Source of the DNA: Methylocystis parvus OBBP
Lineage (GTDB): Bacteria; Pseudomonadota; Alphaproteobacteria; Rhizobiales; Beijerinckiaceae
Direction: 5' to 3'
NCBI RefSeq assembly: GCF_027571405.1
Contig: NZ_CP092968.1
Location: forward strand, 2,356,001 to 2,420,000
Length of the DNA stretch: 64,000 nt
This document shows positions 18,061-26,522 of the stretch, piece by piece (positions within the stretch are counted from its first letter, which is position 1; each line of letters starts with the position of its first letter). The translations under genes and the position numbers were made by a program. Under the pieces are notes generated by a model, which was given only the letters and a program-made list of their open reading frames with translations, searched no databases and was not told where the DNA came from.

Positions 18061-18750
18061 CTAAATATTCGTCGACTTCATAAGTTCGGGAGCTGCTTCG
18101 ACAAGGACTTGCTTGAACGCTGTCCAGAGGTCGAATACTTTAGAATTTGAAATCAAAAACCGACATAAACTTCCATGACCATGTTCCGAATCACTGTCAA
18201 GCTTGACATGCTCCTCCAAGAAATGCCTGAAAGCTTGCAGGACCGGGCCCTCCCAATGGGGAGCTCGCAACATGCTCAAAAAAACTCTTTCAAGGCCGCC
18301 ATCTTCATAGCTCGATAGACTCACCGCTCGCGTCGCGGGGTCGATGGAACGAGCAAACATAAGATAAGCTTCGCCAATCGACTCGAGTCGGCGGCGACGG
18401 GGCAGCGCGGTGGGTGCGAGCAGAAGACTTCTCCGCATGAACTCGCAATGATCAACTTTTTCACCCGTCTCGACGACTCCCGGCCACGGAGAAAGGTTAT
18501 CCGTATTACGCTCACCCTGGTCTAGCTCTTGCAGTCTCTCGTCGTTTGGGTAGAGAATACGGGCTATTCCCACGTTTTCACAAAATTGAATCGAAAAATA
18601 ATAATAAGCCCACGCAACGTTTACAAGGCCATCTTGAGAAATTGATTCCCAATTCAACTCGCAAATTTCACTAATCACTTTCTCATATGAAATGTCTCCC
18701 GTTTGACCAGCCTCAGCAGTTGTAGTGGTAACGCGGGTCGCAATGCTCAT
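18061..18750 (-). CDS. Haem-oxygenase-fold putative diiron enzyme (DUF3050-like)
   Basis: 229 residues, all-helical by appearance. Two clusters of metal-ligand-type residues stand out: E97-x3-H101-x-E103 in GEKVDHCEF, and E180-H181-x3-D185-x4-H190 in FLEEHVKLDSDSEHGHG. The latter closely resembles the HIELDGxEHG region of DUF3050 and of the wider haem-oxygenase-like diiron oxidase/oxygenase group, which cleave, desaturate or N-oxygenate small molecules. No signal peptide. It stands 108 bases upstream of the MetY-like gene and in the same direction. I infer an oxidative tailoring step; substrate unknown. Confidence 0.6.
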   Translation of the reverse strand: MSIATRVTTTTAEAGQTGDISYEKVISEICELNWESISQDGLVNVAWAYYYFSIQFCENVGIARILYPNDERLQELDQGERNTDNLSPWPGVVETGEKVDHCEFMRRSLLLAPTALPRRRRLESIGEAYLMFARSIDPATRAVSLSSYEDGGLERVFLSMLRAPHWEGPVLQAFRHFLEEHVKLDSDSEHGHGSLCRFLISNSKVFDLWTAFKQVLVEAAPELMKSTNI

Positions 18751-18814
18751 AATCTTCTCCTATGCAGGCCGATCATGATAGGTCGAGCGCGCTCACACCC
18801 TTCTGACGATGCAT

Positions 18815-18860
18815 GTTTAACTTGTTAGCGAATCGCTTGATATCTAACTTAGGTTATATG
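18815..18860 (+). promoter_or_regulatory. Divergent regulatory region with cluster-specific box, copy 1
   Basis: The 338-base gap 18751-19088 separates the diiron-type gene (minus) from the ligase (plus). At 18837-18860 is a 24-base sequence with core ATCTAACTTAGGTTATAT that recurs, inverted, at 23206-23229. The core is an imperfect dyad (14 of 18 positions symmetric). A second shared element, GTTTAACTTGTTAG, is at 18815-18828. The size and symmetry suit a dimeric activator or repressor site. The rest of the gap is AT-rich with no gene. Confidence 0.65.
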
Positions 18861-19088
18861 CCTCGTATCTACTGGCCACAGCGCAGCAATGATTATGAGA
18901 ATTACGTAATTTCCTGACTTGCACGCCGCATCGAGACCGATGTTTATTTTTAAATTGGAATACATACCGCCGAGTAGAGAGCCGCCCGGGTCGCAGCAGC
19001 GTTAGAACCTTGTTCTAGAGGATTTCTTCGGGACGGGAAAATACGTCGCAAGAAAAGAAAAGCGAAACCACAAAAGAGAACCTGGAAA

Positions 19089-20894
19089 ATGAGCGCTATC
19101 GCCCACGATCTCGTACAAAGCGCCGCGCCCTGGTCGGCAAATTCTGATTGGTTGCGTGCGTTGCAACGAACCGCGTCGATCGAGACACATCCCAATCGTA
19201 TCCTGCCGTTGCTTTTCGAAGAGTGCGTCGCGCAGCACGGTGCGTCGCTCGCGGTTCTTGATGACCAAGAGAAGTTGAGCTTCGAGGAACTCGCTTCGCG
19301 TGGCAATCGCTGGGCGCGTTGGGCGCTTTCCTTAGACTTGCAAAAAGGCGACATCGTTGCTTTGCTGATGGGGAACTGCGCGGACTACGCCGCGATATGG
19401 CTCGGCCTAACGCGCGTTGGCGTCGTCGTCGCTTTGCTCAACACTAGTCTGCCGCCGACCGCGCTTGCGCATTCCCTGCTCGTAGCGAAGGCGAAGCACG
19501 TGATAGCGAGCGCCGAGTTCTCGGAGACATTACGGGACGCCTGCACGTCTCTGCATCAACCACCGTATCAGCATTTATACGGCGCCGACGAAACTCGTCA
19601 TTCGCCGCCAGCTTTTAGCAGCTTGCCGCTCGATGCGAACGAGGCGCGCGAGGTCGCTTTGAGCGATAGCGCGCTTTACATCTACACTTCGGGAACCACA
19701 GGAATGCCGAAGGCGGCCGTCGTCACGCATCGCCGGCTGCTATACTGGAGTCTGTGGTTTTCGGGGCTCGCGGACATCCGTCCGCAAGACCGCATGTATA
19801 ACTGCCTGCCGATGTATCACTCGGTCGGCGGCGTTGTCGCTGTCTGGTCGGCGCTGCTTTCCGGAGGCTCCGTCGTGCTGCGCAAACGGTTTTCCGCCTC
19901 TAGTTTTTGGAGCGACGTCGCAGCAACGCAAAGCACGATGTTCCAATATATCGGCGAATTGTGCCGCTATCTGCTCAACGCTCCCGACTGCGACGCGCAG
20001 CGCCGCCACGTGTTGCGCTTGGCGATCGGCAACGGCCTGCGCGCGGACGTCTGGACGCCGTTCCAAAATCGCTTCGCGATCCCGCGCATTCTTGAGTTTT
20101 ATGCCGCGACCGAAAGCAATTTCTCGCTCTACAACATCGAGGGCGAGCCGGGCGCGATCGGCCGCATTCCCTCATTTCTTGCAGCCAAACAGCAGATCGC
20201 GCTTGTGCGCTCCGACGACGAGCTCGAGCAGCCCTTGCGAGATGCGGCGGGCCGCTGCGTACGCTGTGACGTTGACGAGGTTGGCGAGGCCATCGCCAGG
20301 ATCGCGCCGGGCGCAAGCCGCTTCGACGGCTATACAAGCCATGAGGACTCCGAGAAAAAAATTCTCCGCGACGTGTTTGAAACGGGCGACGCCTGGATGC
20401 GCAGCGGCGACCTCATGCGAAAGGACGCGCGCGGCTTCTTCTACTTCGCCGACCGCATTGGCGACAGTTTTCGCTGGAAAGGCGAGAACGTCTCGACTTT
20501 TGAGGTTGCGCAAGCGCTCGCCCGCTGCAATGGCGTGTGCGATGCAATGGTCTACGGTGTCGCGGTGCCGGATCATGAAGGGCGGGCCGGTATGGCCGCG
20601 CTGGTCGTTGACGAAAACTTTGATATAGACAGGTTCCGAGCCGAGATCGAAGTTGCGTTGCCGCCGTACGCTCGGCCACTTTTCTTGAGGCTGAGTCAGA
20701 CCTTGGAGGTTACTGAAACCTACAAGCATAAGAAAACGAGTCTCATCGCTCAGGGCTTCGATCCTCGACTCGTTTCTGACATGCTGTATTTTGCGCCGCC
20801 CGGCGCCGCCCACGCGGTGCTCGACGACTCGCTTTATCGCCGAATTTGCGGTGACGGGGTTGAACGAAACCTACCGGGATCGACTCGGAATTGA
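19089..20894 (+). CDS. FadD/FATP-like acyl-CoA (or acyl-ACP) synthetase
   Basis: 601 residues of the ANL superfamily. The P-loop is YTSGTTGMPK at 199-208; EFYAATESN, the TGDAWMRSGDL region and DSFRWKGENVSTFEV are typical of long-chain acyl-CoA synthetases of the FATP type. It should adenylate a fatty or other carboxylic acid and transfer it to a thiol. It is divergent from the diiron-type gene and shares its regulatory gap, and it runs into the ThDP-enzyme gene 59 bases downstream. In this setting it probably supplies the acyl part of the product; free fatty-acid recycling is the alternative. Confidence 0.88.
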   Translation: MSAIAHDLVQSAAPWSANSDWLRALQRTASIETHPNRILPLLFEECVAQHGASLAVLDDQEKLSFEELASRGNRWARWALSLDLQKGDIVALLMGNCADYAAIWLGLTRVGVVVALLNTSLPPTALAHSLLVAKAKHVIASAEFSETLRDACTSLHQPPYQHLYGADETRHSPPAFSSLPLDANEAREVALSDSALYIYTSGTTGMPKAAVVTHRRLLYWSLWFSGLADIRPQDRMYNCLPMYHSVGGVVAVWSALLSGGSVVLRKRFSASSFWSDVAATQSTMFQYIGELCRYLLNAPDCDAQRRHVLRLAIGNGLRADVWTPFQNRFAIPRILEFYAATESNFSLYNIEGEPGAIGRIPSFLAAKQQIALVRSDDELEQPLRDAAGRCVRCDVDEVGEAIARIAPGASRFDGYTSHEDSEKKILRDVFETGDAWMRSGDLMRKDARGFFYFADRIGDSFRWKGENVSTFEVAQALARCNGVCDAMVYGVAVPDHEGRAGMAALVVDENFDIDRFRAEIEVALPPYARPLFLRLSQTLEVTETYKHKKTSLIAQGFDPRLVSDMLYFAPPGAAHAVLDDSLYRRICGDGVERNLPGSTRN

Positions 20895-20953
20895 CCCCGC
20901 GGATGCGTCTACCGCGAGGCCGTCTTGTTTGATCCGTGAGGAAAGAAATCGAG

Positions 20954-22633
20954 ATGACGGCGCATTCCCTTTTGCAGACCAGCGCCGCGCGCGCCCTCGT
21001 GGATCAGCTTGTCGTTTGCGGGGTCGAGCGCGTTTTCTGCGTGCCGGGCGAGAGCTATCTACCCGTGCTCGACGCCTGTTACGAATGGAACCTGCCCCTG
21101 ACCGTCTGCCGCAACGAAGGCGGCGCCGCGATGATGGCCGAAGCCTACGGCAAGGCGACGGGTAAAGCCGGCGTGTGCTTCGTGACGCGCGGCCCAGGCG
21201 CCGCCAACGCCTTCGCAGGCGTGCACGTCGCGCAGCATGACTCGACGCCGATGATTCTGTTCATCGGCCAAGTCGAGCGCTTCGTGCGAGATCGCGGCGC
21301 GTTCCAGGAGGTCGACTATCGCGCGATGTTCGGCGGCCACGCGAAATGGGTCGCCGAAGTCAACGAAGGCGCGCGGATCAAGGAATATGTCCAGCGCGCT
21401 TTCGGCGTCGCCTGCGCCGGCCGGCCCGGCCCGGTCGTGCTGTCGCTGCCCAAAGACATGCTTGAGGAGCGCATCGCGGAACGGCCGTATCCTGCCCATG
21501 TCGTCGCCGACACCGCGCCGGGAGCGGCCGAAATGGCCGAGCTGCAGCGACTGCTCGAACGCGCACAACGGCCGCTGCTCGTCCTCGGCGGCACGCGTTG
21601 GGATGCGCGCGCGCGCCGGGCGGCCCATGAATTCGCGACGGCGTACGATCTGCCCGTCGCGACGAGTTATCGGCGCCTGCCGCTGTTCGACGCGCTTGAT
21701 CCGCATTATGCGGGCGATCTCGGACTCAACGCCAATCCGGCCCTCGTAAAGCGCGTACAGGAAAGCGACCTCCTGATCCTCGCCGGCGGGCGGCTCGGCG
21801 AGATTGCGTCGCAGTCCTATCAGCTGCTCGACATTCCGAAGCCGCGCATGACCTTCGTGCACGTCTATCCGGAGGCCGAGGAGTTCGGGCGGGTCTATGC
21901 GCCGGACCTCGCGATCCATGCGTCTCCCAACGCATTCGCCGCCGCGCTGGCCGCGCTGCGCGCGCCGCGCGCCATTCCCTGGCGCGAGGAGACCCAGCGC
22001 GCGCATGAGGAATATCTGCGCTTTTCCTCTACGGCGGAGCCTTCGGGAGAGGTCGATCTCGCACGGGTCATGATGTGGCTCAGCGACAATCTGCCAAAGG
22101 ATGCGATCGTCTGCAACGGCGCCGGTAATTACGCCTCCTGGATCCATCGCTATTATCGCTTTTGCGGTCTCGCCACGCATATCGCGCCGACTTCCGCGAC
22201 GATGGGCTACGGCGTGCCGGCGGCAGTCGCGATGCAGCAGGTCTTCCCCCATCGCCTCGTGCTCTCGATAGCGGGCGACGGCGATTTCCTCATGAATGGG
22301 CAGGAGTTCGCCACGGCCGCGCAATATGGTCTGCCAATCGTCGCCATCGTCTGCGACAATGCGAGCTACGGCACGATCCGCATGCACCAGGAGCGCCATT
22401 TTCCGGGGCGCGTCATCGGGACAGAACTGAAGAACCCGGACTTCGCCGCCTTTGCGCGCGCTTTCGGCGGCTTTGGAGCGATTGTCGAGCGGACGGCTGA
22501 ATTTGCTGAAGCCTTCGGCGCGGCCCGGGCGTCCAAGCTGCCGGCGATCCTGCATGTGAAGATGGATCCCGACCGCATCACGCCGACGGCAAGCCTTGCG
22601 GCGATCAGGGCGGCGGGGCCGAGTAAACTTTAG
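20954..22633 (+). CDS. ThDP-dependent acetolactate-synthase-like enzyme
   Basis: 559 residues with the three-domain ThDP-enzyme layout. The catalytic glutamate is E55 in CRNEGGAAMMAEAYGK; the cofactor motif is GDGDFLMNGQEF followed by CDNASYGT. Such enzymes decarboxylate alpha-keto acids and may join the resulting carbanion to an acceptor. I favour the ATG at 20954, with GAGGAAAG upstream, over the GTG at 20936. It follows the ligase as a probable two-gene operon. With an aminotransferase and homoserine-type enzymes nearby, a keto-acid carboligation step is plausible. Housekeeping acetolactate synthase is less likely since no regulatory subunit gene is present. Confidence 0.85.
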   Translation: MTAHSLLQTSAARALVDQLVVCGVERVFCVPGESYLPVLDACYEWNLPLTVCRNEGGAAMMAEAYGKATGKAGVCFVTRGPGAANAFAGVHVAQHDSTPMILFIGQVERFVRDRGAFQEVDYRAMFGGHAKWVAEVNEGARIKEYVQRAFGVACAGRPGPVVLSLPKDMLEERIAERPYPAHVVADTAPGAAEMAELQRLLERAQRPLLVLGGTRWDARARRAAHEFATAYDLPVATSYRRLPLFDALDPHYAGDLGLNANPALVKRVQESDLLILAGGRLGEIASQSYQLLDIPKPRMTFVHVYPEAEEFGRVYAPDLAIHASPNAFAAALAALRAPRAIPWREETQRAHEEYLRFSSTAEPSGEVDLARVMMWLSDNLPKDAIVCNGAGNYASWIHRYYRFCGLATHIAPTSATMGYGVPAAVAMQQVFPHRLVLSIAGDGDFLMNGQEFATAAQYGLPIVAIVCDNASYGTIRMHQERHFPGRVIGTELKNPDFAAFARAFGGFGAIVERTAEFAEAFGAARASKLPAILHVKMDPDRITPTASLAAIRAAGPSKL

Positions 22634-22658
22634 GCTAGACTAAGAGCTCGTCAAGAAG

Positions 22659-22689
22659 TCGCGGCGAGGTCGCGCGAACTTCGCCGCGA
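22659..22689. terminator. Hairpin between convergent genes
   Basis: A perfect 9-base inverted repeat, TCGCGGCGA and TCGCCGCGA, with a 13-base loop, sits between the convergent ThDP-enzyme and ACP genes. There is no T-tract, so it is only a candidate terminator or mRNA-stabilising structure. Confidence 0.4.
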
Positions 22690-22783
22690 ACCCCGTTTGC
22701 GACGATCTTCGGCGCGCCGGTCTCGCTGCAAGAGAGCGAGCCCAACGAGAAAGAAACCCGCCGAGCCGTGACCGCGCAACCAG

Positions 22784-23038
22784 CTAAGTTTCGTGACGCT
22801 CATAGAGGCTAACCAGTTCTCCGAAAGTGACGGGAAAATCAACTTGGCCAGAAGCCCAAGGATCGAACCCGAACTCATCTTCCAGCTGTGCGACGAGCAC
22901 CCCAAGACGGAATGAATCTAACCCCAGATCAACGATAACTGAATCATCTCTAAGAGAGGGGATCGCCATTTGACGCTCCAAAGCAAGCGCTTCTATTTTT
23001 GATATGATTGCCTGTCTTATTTGCATGCCAGCACCCAT
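22784..23038 (-). CDS. Stand-alone acyl/peptidyl carrier protein
   Basis: 84 residues, acidic and helical, with the phosphopantetheine attachment motif DLGLDSFRLGVLVAQLEDEF; the modified residue is Ser42. It is not the housekeeping AcpP, whose motif is usually DSLDTVEL. It should tether the substrate of one of the two ligases during tailoring. An internal start at 23026 is possible. It is transcribed alone, and the box at 23206-23229, read on this strand, has the same orientation toward it as copy 1 has toward the ligase at 19089, which ties it to the cluster. Confidence 0.85.
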   Translation of the reverse strand: MGAGMQIRQAIISKIEALALERQMAIPSLRDDSVIVDLGLDSFRLGVLVAQLEDEFGFDPWASGQVDFPVTFGELVSLYERHET

Positions 23039-23176
23039 TCTTGCTTTTGCACTCTAACTTGACATTGTCCGCATCGACTGTCTCATTCAGTGACTATTTG
23101 TCGTTTAAGGCAATATCCTACTCGTTGTATACAGAAATATCCATAGAGTTCGAGGAGAATCGAGAGCTTTCTTAGC

Positions 23177-23229
23177 GTTTAACTTGGTAGTAGGAAGAAA
23201 ATCCTCATATAACCTAAGTTAGATATCAA
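23177..23229 (-). promoter_or_regulatory. Cluster-specific box, copy 2
   Basis: At 23206-23229 the reverse complement matches the 24-base element at 18837-18860 exactly, and GTTTAACTTGGTAG at 23177-23190 matches the companion element there at 13 of 14 bases. It lies about 170 bases upstream of the ACP start. The surrounding gap 23039-23351 is AT-rich and carries no gene. Confidence 0.65.
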
Positions 23230-23351
23230 TTATCTTTGAACTAATTGAAGATGTGTAAACAGATTACGCATGGTCGCGCAATATCCAATTCACCAGAGGA
23301 TAAGGCTGCTCGCTGCTGGAACGATTTTTCAGCGAACGGGATGACCATCGT

Positions 23352-23735
23352 AAAGCTATAGTTATTCCGAGAGTCTCGGCGATTATTCCGACGCTCAACG
23401 AGGAGAGGAATCTACCTAAACTACTTCCTCGTTCGCCGAAGTGAATCGACGAGGTCATCATTGTCGACGGGGTGTTTACGGACGGCACAGTCAGAGAAGC
23501 GCGCGAGCGGGACCGAGACGCAAAAGCCGTGTTGGAGGACCCAGCCGGGGAAGGGAGCCGCGCTTCGAGCCGGTTTCCTGGCTCTGACCGGCGGCGTCAC
23601 GCTGATTATCGAGTCGGGCGGGTCGATGGACCCTTCCGAGTCCATGCTGATCGGAGCTTTGATGGCGGGTGCGAATTTCGTCAAGGAATCGCGGTTCATC
23701 CAAGGCGGAGGAACCGAGATGTCGGCCTATGAAAT
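23352..23735 (+). pseudogene. Broken family 2 glycosyltransferase
   Basis: One frame reads VSAIIPTLNEERNLPKLLP, hits a TGA where a tryptophan codon is expected, then IDEVIIVDGVFTDGTV and AKAVLEDPAGEG. A second frame continues KGAALRAGFLALTGG, ESGGSMDPSESMLIGALMAG and FVKESRFIQGGG. Together these are the N-terminal donor-binding region of a dolichyl-phosphate-mannose-synthase-like GT2 enzyme. At least one nonsense change and one frameshift near 23550 disable it, and the C-terminal part is missing. It suggests a former exopolysaccharide locus. Confidence 0.65.
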
Positions 23736-23814
23736 CGCTGGACGGGAACCATCTCGTCGGCGGGCGCGCCAACATCTACAACCGCATGTCCAACATCGCC
23801 ATTCCACCATCGAT

Positions 23815-24067
23815 TACGGGGGTGCGGGCAAGCCCCTGCTGCTCGAGGAGTTTGGCTACGCGCGCTCCTTTCCGGATCAAATCGACGCTTCCGCGAAGTG
23901 GCTTGCAGCTCTGCACGAAAACGAGGACCGCGGGTTGGCTTGTCTGGCGGCTCGTAACTGAGCAGGACAATGGACGCCTTCCAGCAGAGCATAGCGAGGA
24001 TGCGGTGACCGCTTATCGCCAAAACCGGCAGACCAGATACAGCTCGGATAGGAGCAAGGACGAATGA
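23815..24067 (+). pseudogene. C-terminal remnant of a GH5-like glycoside hydrolase
   Basis: GKPLLLEEFGYARSFPDQ, which holds the type of glutamate used as nucleophile in family 5 hydrolases, is in one frame; AGWLVWRLVTEQDNGRLPAE is in another, so a frameshift lies near 23930. Only the last ~80 codons survive. Its final TGA overlaps the ATG of the acetyltransferase gene. Together with the GT2 remnant it marks a decayed polysaccharide cluster. Confidence 0.5.
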
Positions 24068-25443
24068 ACGATTTCGAAACACAAGCGCTTCCTCAGAGCA
24101 GGCGCCCGCCTGTGGGAGGAGGTGGCATGCGACGTCGCGAATCGCTCGTCGCCCCTTCATGGCTGAGCGCATTCGCAGAGGATTTTGATCGTTATAAGCA
24201 TTACCGTCCCGGCCATGCCGCGTGGCGCATTTTCTTGACGGAACCGGCGCTCTGGGCCCTGCTACAGTATCGGATCGCATCGACCATCCACCGGGCTAAT
24301 CTGCCGACGACTCTTAAGCGCGCGCTTCTCATGGTGATGGTGGCTTGGCAAAAGCCAATTGAAATCGCGACCGGCGTCTCAATCGCCTACAAAGCGTCAA
24401 TTGGACAGGGCCTTTACATCTCGCATGGCGGAAACGTCTTCGTCCATGAGGCGGCCGTGCTCGGGTCCTACTGCAGCATTTCTACAGGCATGACAATAGG
24501 AATCACAGGGCGCAGCGGCCAGCGGGGCGTGCCTGTGATAGGCGATCGCGTGCGTATCGAGGCGAACGCTGTCGTCGCAGGAAAAATCCAAGTCGGAGAC
24601 GACGCGATCATCGAAGCCAATTCACTGGTTGTGGAAAGCGTGCCCCCTTCAGCAACCGTGATGGGGACACCCGCAAAAATTGTGAATTTGGAAGACTCAA
24701 GCGACAATATTTCCCTTCGTCAAATAGACAGCCAAGGCCAAGATACTTCAGGCTCCTGTTCGTCGACCATGTCTGAGCAGGTCGAACATGGGACAGCATT
24801 CGGCGACGAGGCGTCGCGCGTCAAGCTAAACCTCAAACCGCTCTTGAATCTCGAATGGCGGAGTGTGTTCAAGCAGGATTTCGATCGATATAGGGAGAAT
24901 CGGGCGGGGCAGTCGTCTTGGATCGTCTTCGTAACGGAGCAGGCCCTGTGGGCGTTGTTGCAGTATCGCATAGCATCAGCCGTCTACAGGTCTGACCTCT
25001 CGTCGCCTATCAAGCGAATACTCCTCGCCGTCTTAACGATGTGGCAAAAGCTCATCGTAATTCTGACGGGCGTCACTCTGCCTCATTCGGCGTCGATCGG
25101 CCCAGGTGTATATATCGGCCATTTCGGCAATATCTTTGTTCACAAGGCTGCGGTCGTTGGGTCTTGCTGCAATATCTCTCACGGCGTCACCATCGGTGTC
25201 GGAGGCTGGGGGATAACGAGCGGCGCCCCGATCATCGGCGACCGTGTCTATATCGGCGTGAACGCCGTGGTCCTTGGTAAGACCGAAATAGGAAACGACG
25301 CTGTCATTGCAGCAAATTCGCTTGTCGTGGAAGACGTCCCATCTTTCGCTACGGTGATCGGAGTGCCGGCGAAAATTGTGAACCGCTTTGGATCACGAGA
25401 TTACATCGCCCCTCATCGGAGGTGTAATGAGGAGCGGAAATAG
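24064..25443 (+). CDS. Tandem serine-O-acetyltransferase-like protein (two left-handed beta-helix domains)
   Basis: 459 residues made of two copies of a CysE-like unit. Copy 1 (about 33-212) has ALWALLQYRIASTIHR and IGQGLYISHGGNVFVHEAAV; copy 2 (about 268-447) has ALWALLQYRIASAVYR and IGPGVYIGHFGNIFVHKAAV. A ~55-residue polar linker joins them. Each keeps the active-site-type histidine (ISHGG, IGHFG) and the hexapeptide repeats. Single-unit relatives of about 190 residues acetylate sugars or serine in polysaccharide and cysteine loci. The fusion may build a pseudo-trimer of mixed units. It follows directly on glycosyl-enzyme remnants; polysaccharide acetylation is my preferred role. Confidence 0.8.
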   Translation: MNDFETQALPQSRRPPVGGGGMRRRESLVAPSWLSAFAEDFDRYKHYRPGHAAWRIFLTEPALWALLQYRIASTIHRANLPTTLKRALLMVMVAWQKPIEIATGVSIAYKASIGQGLYISHGGNVFVHEAAVLGSYCSISTGMTIGITGRSGQRGVPVIGDRVRIEANAVVAGKIQVGDDAIIEANSLVVESVPPSATVMGTPAKIVNLEDSSDNISLRQIDSQGQDTSGSCSSTMSEQVEHGTAFGDEASRVKLNLKPLLNLEWRSVFKQDFDRYRENRAGQSSWIVFVTEQALWALLQYRIASAVYRSDLSSPIKRILLAVLTMWQKLIVILTGVTLPHSASIGPGVYIGHFGNIFVHKAAVVGSCCNISHGVTIGVGGWGITSGAPIIGDRVYIGVNAVVLGKTEIGNDAVIAANSLVVEDVPSFATVIGVPAKIVNRFGSRDYIAPHRRCNEERK

Positions 25444-25654
25444 AGCCGCGGCATGGGTAGGACGCCGTCGCTTTCTGAAGCGCAACCTTCGCCTATGCCG
25501 ATACGGAAATAGCCGGTCGGACTTTACACTTTTGTTTGGCGGAGACCTCATCGGTTCGCGCTTGAATACACGTTCACCTTTCTCGCGCACGTTTGATTTT
25601 TGCTTCGCATCGGTAATCGCGGGTCTTGATATAAAGATCGAGCCCAACGTGAAT

Positions 25655-25854
25655 CGGCGCGGTGACGTGCACATGATCCGGCGCCAAATGCTCCTCCTCG
25701 ATCCGGCTCTCCTTCTGCGCGGCCAGCCTTTTGAACACTTCTCCAAGATGACGCCGCAACTCGCCATACAAGCTTTCCTGCAGCACTTGGGAATGAACAC
25801 TACGTGATATTTGCAGTCCCTCCGCGTGTAACTTAAGCTCTCATACTCGTCCAT
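25655..25854 (-). pseudogene. IS200/IS605-type TnpA remnant
   Basis: The minus strand reads MDEYESLSYTRRDCKYHVVF and IPKCCRKA, then, in another frame, YGELRRHLGEVFKRLAAQKE and HLAPDHVHV. This is the N-terminal part of an IS200-like Y1 transposase including the HxH metal motif (HVH). A frameshift near 25780 separates the parts and the tyrosine-bearing C-terminus is gone. The sequence between here and the acetyltransferase (25444-25654) holds nothing else recognisable. Confidence 0.7.
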
Positions 25855-26211
25855 CGAACTTCCTCGTCGTGTGCTTGGCGGCTCACAACCGGAAATTTCG
25901 ACGGTGGACTGCTGAATACGTCAAACTCCTACCGCCACCCCAACAAAGCCGAGGGAACTCCCTTACGGTTTAGTCGAATGCGAGATATTCTCAGCCAACA
26001 ACGCATCGACGCGGTTGCGCCTGGCGGCCCCTTTGGAGCCGACGCCTTGGCGGCGGGGGCGGTCGAGCTGGGCCCCCGGCGCCTAAATAACGCGCAATGC
26101 TTGCGGCGAGGCTTGATCTGTTAAAACGCCGGCGATCAAGCGCGAGTATCGTGGGAACTACCTAGATGCTGCGCCGTTTGAAGGATCAAGACGTTTGCGC
26201 GGGAGGAGCGA
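25855..26211. other. Gap without a recognised gene
   Basis: 357 bases between the IS200 remnant and the next gene. Stops occur in all frames and I recognise no coding or RNA feature. The only clear signal is GGGAGGAGCGA at the right end, the ribosome site of the following gene. Confidence 0.5.
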
Positions 26212-26517
26212 ATGCAGCCTATGAGAGACGAGGAAGTCGAAGCGCGCAATGGGTTGCTAATTCTTCAGAACCTTGGGGCCGCCGTCGATCTCCAAATCCA
26301 AGCGACCATGGATGAGCCATTGCCCGCTGAGATGGGCCTGCTGCTCGTGAGGTTGGCTCTGGCGGAGGTATTGAAAGACGCCGAGGGGGGAGACGCGCAC
26401 GAGGATGAGCCCCAATCGGCGGCTTTGGAATGGGCGCGGGCCCTTCTTCAGCTATCTGTCCAGTGCGATGCATGTTTACAGAAAAGCTCGCGCTCGCCTC
26501 CCCTGGCGGCGGGGTGA
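26212..26517 (+). CDS. Hypothetical helical protein upstream of a FixJ-like regulator
   Basis: 101 residues, acidic, with leucine-rich helices (RNGLLILQNLGAAVDLQIQ, MGLLLVRLALAEVLKDAEG) and a cysteine pair CDAC near the end. GGGAGGAGC precedes the ATG. It ends 5 bases before the regulator start, so the two form an operon. No family is recognised. It could be a partner or small modulator of the response regulator. Confidence 0.6.
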   Translation: MQPMRDEEVEARNGLLILQNLGAAVDLQIQATMDEPLPAEMGLLLVRLALAEVLKDAEGGDAHEDEPQSAALEWARALLQLSVQCDACLQKSSRSPPLAAG

Positions 26518-26522
26518 AAGCC

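Noticed and set aside
21059..22555. 498-codon minus-strand frame opposite the ThDP-enzyme gene
   Set aside because: It mirrors a well-supported gene; its arginine/aspartate/histidine-rich composition is typical of the antisense of GC-rich coding DNA.
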